Shown piece after piece: positions 59,390-64,000 of a stretch of 64,000 bases of DNA. The position numbers and the translations under genes were made by a program. Origin of the DNA: Aquatica leii (taxonomy: Eukaryota; Arthropoda; Insecta; Coleoptera; Lampyridae). The notes under the pieces were generated by a model. The model had not been told where the DNA came from and made no database searches. It worked only from the letters and a program-made list of their open reading frames with translations. The DNA lies in the NCBI GenBank assembly GCA_035610365.1, contig CM069435.1:19147123-19211122 (forward strand). Direction: 5' to 3'. Every line of letters begins with the position of its first letter. Position 1 is the stretch's first letter.

Positions 59390-62300
59390 TCATCGTCGTC
59401 TTCTTCTAGGATGATAAGAGCACCGTTCTGGCACGTTTCACCAGAGCAAGTAGCACACATCATAGAACATTTGAGCCCTGCTTTCAGACAAGTGCAGCCA
59501 CTTTTGCATCTCTTCTTACATTTGCAAAAAAAAAATTTAGAAGCTCTGGGAAGGTGATGCAGGAGCTTGCCGACTGGTAATGGGGATATGTCCAGCCCAG
59601 CTTAATTTCCAACTTCAGTCGGTGACCTCTTTTTCCACCATGAATCACTTTTGTACCTACTGGTATGTGCGATAGTGATGATAGGACGCAGCTTCTATGG
59701 TTGGTAGCAAACGTGCTAGATTTGCTTCGGCATTAGCTGCTGTCTTGACAAAAGTACGAAAGCGCACGTGCTACATCTGTCATATCGTTTTCTTCATATA
59801 AGACAACTAAGCACTTGACGCCGGCTGCTGCGACTTGTTGGTGTGTGGCATTTGGCTTTGGGAAAACTCTTGATTGGCCCACTAAGGCTTGATTCTGTCT
59901 GAAGTGGCCCCACATTTTTATTTTTCTTTGCCAAAAAAACGCAGAGGCGATGTCGCACTCAGTAAATGCATAGACAAACAGTTCAAATCCAGGTGGTACC
60001 TTCATTTAACCTTGGTTAAACGAGCTGGAAGAAAAATGGATGCAACCTGCTTTACCTCTGCTACTCTTCTGGAAGTAGATGTTCGTGTTAGTGCATCCTA
60101 GACCGCAAAGGAACACAAGTAAATCAACATTCTCTACTGATAATGACGCTGTAGAGCAGTCATGACGATATCGCGGTCTGCGTTTTCTTTTGCTGTTTTT
60201 GTCTCAATCCTCTTGAAAGCAAAAACAGATCAAAGATGCTCAATAAGACGAGCCCTGTTTTTCCGCTGATACTGCAGAATCCCGTCGTAATTGCTCTGCA
60301 AACTATGTGCTCTTTTGAGCGCCATCCTCAGGTAAGCATCAAAAACAACATATATGTATATTTTTCACAAAGCGGTTAAATATGTAATATAAATATGTAA
60401 TCATTGCGATGTCACACAACTTTATAGAAGAGGTATTCTCCATCAACGACGACAAATGTAATTACCAGCACACTGATGTTCTCTGTGGCTTGAGTGAAAG
60501 CAGCCTAAAAAGCCGATTTTGTGCCTGTACGCAGGCCTTGGTCGCAAAATGGGGCCATTGGATATGAAGCGAGTTTGTAAGTGAAGTGGGTCTAAAACTG
60601 TAGGTCTGACCGCTTCTTGATACACATGCGTTGGAAGACGGTGAATGGCTCGACATCGACTGTAGATCCTAATAGAGGTGATAGGTGTTGCAAAGAAGAG
60701 AACTTTTTCTTTCCTTGAGAAAGCAAAAGTTCCGAAAGTTTCTCCTGTGATTTGATTCGCCTTTTTTAGCCCTTCTTCTCAGGCAGTGTGGCAGTTTATG
60801 TGGGGGCCTCTCACAGTGCCACTGCTGATGGATACGAGTTTATTTATCGATGAGACGGTGGATGGTTATTGAACTAGGCGCTCAGTTTTTTTACATCAGA
60901 GGTATCTTGTGCAATTTGTGTAGGTCGCATTATCAACATGCTGTTCACTTGTTGTGGAGGAAATATCTCAGATCTTTTCACGTATATTTAGTATACATAC
61001 CATCCCGCCCGTTCAGCGACTGAACACACTTGTAGATATATCTCTTTATTGAACGCATCAATACCGGTTCAATTCTCAAGTCAGTCCACAGACCTTTTCA
61101 AAATTTGTCGGATCTGCGGATGGTAAAGCATCCTTTTGTGAACAATTGTTATTCTGTTGTGTAAATACGGTGTTGCAAAGTGCTCATATTATCTAAATAT
61201 AAACTAGAACTTTTCGCATAGAAGAAGTGTTCAGATGAGTGAAAGAATGGGAGCATTTAGCTGATTATTTAAAAGTGAAGATTCCAATCTCTTATCCTTT
61301 TAGCTTAAATAAATTGTTTCATGAGTAAGGTCATTCGATAGTTGTACATAAAGTTTTTCAAGAGCGTTTTTGAATTTGGCAGTTACACTTTGTACATTTT
61401 TATTGTCTTCTGCAAACAGTATGCGTGACATTTCAGAGCCAAGCTTCTCTGTCTCAGCCTTTTTGTCGTCAATGATGTCAATCTCGTTAAAAATCAGATG
61501 AGCCAGTGCAAGGTTTGTGAAGGTATAGACTCTCACTGCACGATAATATGCATGTCCATTCATGACTTTTTCGACACTGTTTTGATCATATATCCTGGCA
61601 AGGAGTTTTTTGATGCCGCTTCCCGCCATGATATTGTTAATTGCTCCCACATATGACATGAATAGGTGGAAGCCACTTAATCGTACCTCTACACTTGTCA
61701 ATTCAGCAGGGGAAAGTTTTGAACAATGTCTCTTGCTTTCATGTACAATGACTGTCATAGGTGACAAAGCATGTTTTCTGTCTATGGGCCTTGGTTTTTG
61801 CAGCAGCATCAAGGAGACAGGTTTGAACTGTGTTATAGTCAGGTAGTATATCAGCAGCCATTTTGAAACCTTTGTAAACATTGACGATTGTAATTGCACA
61901 AAGTCTAGCGGTTTTTCTCACGCTGCAGCGTTAGATATCTGAGACCTTGTAAGAACTTATTTGCTCAACTGAAATATTGGTTTTCAAACAAGGAATCGGA
62001 GTGTCAGGTACCACCGCGCTGCGAGGGATGACAACTATATAATGCCTACCATCTCGTGAAAAGTATTTTTACCGTCAAGAGTGTTTACATTCAGATCTTC
62101 TTTGTCGTATACAAATTAAAACCTTTCATTTCCATAGGCTGAGTTTTCCCACTTCGCACTATACCTGTGCTCTCAACCAGCATAGCTTTATTGTTGCTAG
62201 GGGAGAAGCCCATAACTCCGCAAGCCTATCTTGATGGAAGAGAGAAATAAATGGCTTGTTGCTGCAGAGATTATGGCGTATGCAATAGGCATACGTTTTT

Positions 62301-63345
62301 TCTTCTATTCTTCGGATGAATGGCGTTTGTGTTTCAGCAAAATCGTATCAAGGAACAGCTGCAGTAATTCCGTAATAACAAACTCTAAATCTTTTAAATA
62401 ATTTTCTGATGGAGGATACGTGGTTGTGTCATACTATTGACAGCGAATATCTTGTAAGACAATTTCGGCTGCATTCTTCACGATTTTTAACTGCTCTTCC
62501 TGTGAATCACGTTTCCTCTCGTTATACTAGGTGTCATAGAGTATCTTGTTGCCGACATCTGTGAAGCACATAACCTGGTGACTGCGGCCGGATCCTATCT
62601 CAGCAAAAGTTATCATGTCACCAAAGCGATTTATCAGGTGGGTCTTTCCAATTCTGATGTCAGGCTTTTATTTGATCAATGAGGCGGTTTAAAGAAAACT
62701 GACATTCATTCCTGTTCTCTGAAAGGTACGAGAAAATAAATTACATACACTGAGTGACATTTTTGAGTTCTGGAAACAGTTTTTTCTTTTACTGCGGCTA
62801 GAAAACTGTAGAATTTCTTGTAGCATAATTCGTGGTACCTGGCATCAGGGGCGATAAGGCCTGTTGTAGCTGCAAGGCGGTCAATTATCTGGTTACCCCA
62901 ATCGTCACTACGACGCCTTGCAGTCTTGAGAATCATCCCCCTTATGTGGAATGATTCAACTGTGTGAATCTTATTTCTACGCGACGTAGAAAGTTGTTTT
63001 TAAAGCTGTAGATACTTCTCAGTATTTCTTCCCTACAAAGGAAACAATTTTTTTGCGGATTCATTAAACCTACTGATGATTTCGAAGTTTGAAGCTTTGA
63101 AGCGAAGCTTTGATGTTACGTGGCAGTATACCTCTTATTGCAGGCATCGTGAACACTGGCTTCATTCAGGTTCCCCAAAAAATGAGCATTTTCCTGGAGA
63201 CCACGTTTCACACTGATGGTAACTAGTGACTGGATACCGTGTTTTTTAACAACTGCCGCTGACTTGTCCTCAAGTGGACACCTACACATAAGACACGAGC
63301 GCGGAGGCGCTTGCATTGTGAAAATCTTTTCACGACACAAAGCTT
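59390..63345 (-). pseudogene. Decayed gene of the multicopy Tesmin/TSO1-like CXC-domain family
   Basis: Minus strand, N to C. Start (63340-63116): a CxxC zinc-like head (CLMCRCPLEDKS), GIQSLVTISVKRG and HDACNKRYTAT. Then 62936-62706: RSDDWGNQIIDRLAATTGLI and YHELCYKKFYSFL. Then 61700-61300: VRLSGFHLFMSYVGAINNIM, AGSGIKKLLARIYDQNSVEK. Then 61250-61000: MLPFFHSSEHFFYAKSSSLY and FTIRRSDKF. Then 59990-59745: FVYAFTECDIASAFFWQRK. Last (59526-59422): a cysteine domain reading CKCKKRCKSGCTC, LKAGLKCS and CATCSGETCQN, nine cysteines in the CxC..C..CxC..C..CxxC..C spacing of TSO1-type CXC repeats, then an acidic tail. The whole layout agrees with long (about 1000-residue) family members. Stops and shifts between blocks show it is not expressed as one protein. 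Confidence 0.7.
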
Positions 63346-63644
63346 GAACGCAAACTTACAGATTGAAATACAAGTTACTTACAACGAAGGAACAAATACT
63401 GAGTGAGGACAGAAGAAACCGGATGGTATGGGAAGAACGAGAGAAAGAGAAGGCGAAGAACACCTGCCGACCCAACGGGATTACGCACAGCTACGATCCT
63501 CAAAGTCACTTGCCACTCTATTACCATTTCTGCACACATTAGCTTGTTGACTAATAACATTGGTACCTACCTACAATTTATTCAACTTAGATTTCTGTCT
63601 TAATTTAAATTTATGAAATTGTTGCATGCTTAAAACTTACTTCA

Positions 63645-64000
63645 GGCAACAAAAAATTGATTTTGAGATTTTGAAAGAACTACAAGGCTTACAGACCCCG
63701 CTCTGCGCTTAATTTAAAGCTAATTACATTGCCTACAACTTCTATTCTATGACTTCTACTTGTAAAATTAATCGCAATTTCGGTATAAAGAAGGACTAAA
63801 ACTAAAATTTTTACTTTTTGGAAAATTGGCATATTTTCAAAGTGCCGTAATTTAGACCTACAGAGGTCCGGTCAGACTTCTGTCGAAAAATGCATAATTT
63901 AGAAAATATAGAGCAAAAACTGAAAAAAAAATTCACGATTTTTCGTTTACCTCGCTTTTTCCACAACTAATTTTTATGTCGATTTTGACTGGCATATACC
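63645..64000 (-). repeat. Right long terminal inverted repeat of the CXC-gene element
   Basis: Inverted match to the left arm up to GACTGGC at 63987-63993; the remaining seven bases may be flank or still part of the element. Confidence 0.7.

Larger units (their letters stand above)
58593..64000 (-). mobile_element. Large inverted-repeat element carrying a CXC-domain gene (right end at or beyond window edge)
   Basis: Left arm (58593-59052) and right arm (63645 to the edge) are inverted, diverged copies. Shared phrases include GCCAGTCAAAnTCGACA, AGTTGTGGAAAAA, CAGTTTTTGCTCTATAT, AAAAATTTTAGTTTT, GAAATTGCG and CATAGAATAGAA followed by GTAGGCAAT and TTAGCTTTAAA. The arms bracket the decayed gene at 59390-63345 and almost nothing else. 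Target duplication cannot be read because the right border is at or past base 64000. The gene family is known to me as multicopy in arthropods and hydra; its placement between long inverted repeats points to a DNA transposon. Confidence 0.65.

Overview
This is an A+T-rich stretch of arthropod nuclear DNA, most likely from an insect and quite possibly a beetle. The three genes that look intact are animal genes (TPPP, PRMT7, tektin-2). Their introns are very short (45-49 bp, one of 162 bp) with GT..AG ends. The mobile elements (Penelope-like, R1-like and Jockey-like non-LTR, mariner-like, P-like) are those common in insects. The order or species cannot be fixed from sequence alone.

Genes. A small plus-strand gene island lies at 33.1-36.8 kb: TPPP/p25-alpha (33141-33798, two exons) and PRMT7 (34610-36754, three exons), with an unidentified exon-like ORF (34347-34514) between them. 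A second island holds tektin-2 (47024-48503, three exons). TPPP and tektin-2 are both microtubule-associated; PRMT7 is an arginine methyltransferase. Splice sites and reading frames join cleanly in all three.

Everything else that could be identified is mobile or repetitive, and mostly dead. From left to right: a 2.37-kb element with inverted ends (658-3029); a Penelope-like element (PLE) on the minus strand (about 5.6-9.4 kb) split by a 2.06-kb insertion (6325-8388); a diverged 1.5-kb direct duplication (9.5-11.8 kb); a non-LTR 3' fragment; a 285-bp satellite (14.5-16.7 kb); further PLEs at 19-22.5 kb (split by a TA-flanked 1.5-kb element) and 24.5-25.1 kb; Ty3/gypsy-like and mariner-like fragments; an R1-like non-LTR element on the minus strand (27.3-31.2 kb); a family of CCHC-gag non-LTR elements (four partial copies); a second satellite (37.1-39.5 kb) with a palindromic insertion; an 832-bp P-like element carrying a THAP domain; a Jockey-like RT remnant; a non-LTR element with a DUF4780-type ORF1 (50.7-54.4 kb); and a large element at the right edge.

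The most unusual items are: (1) about 5.4 kb at the right edge in which long terminal inverted repeats bracket a decayed gene of a multicopy arthropod family ending in a Tesmin/TSO1-type CXC cysteine domain, which suggests that this gene family travels as a DNA transposon; (2) CTGANGA-hairpin-GAAAC motifs that look like hammerhead-ribozyme cores, found in two sequence families, one of them directly behind a PLE; (3) a compact P-like element with 32-bp perfect terminal repeats, a 7-bp target duplication and an intact THAP reading frame.
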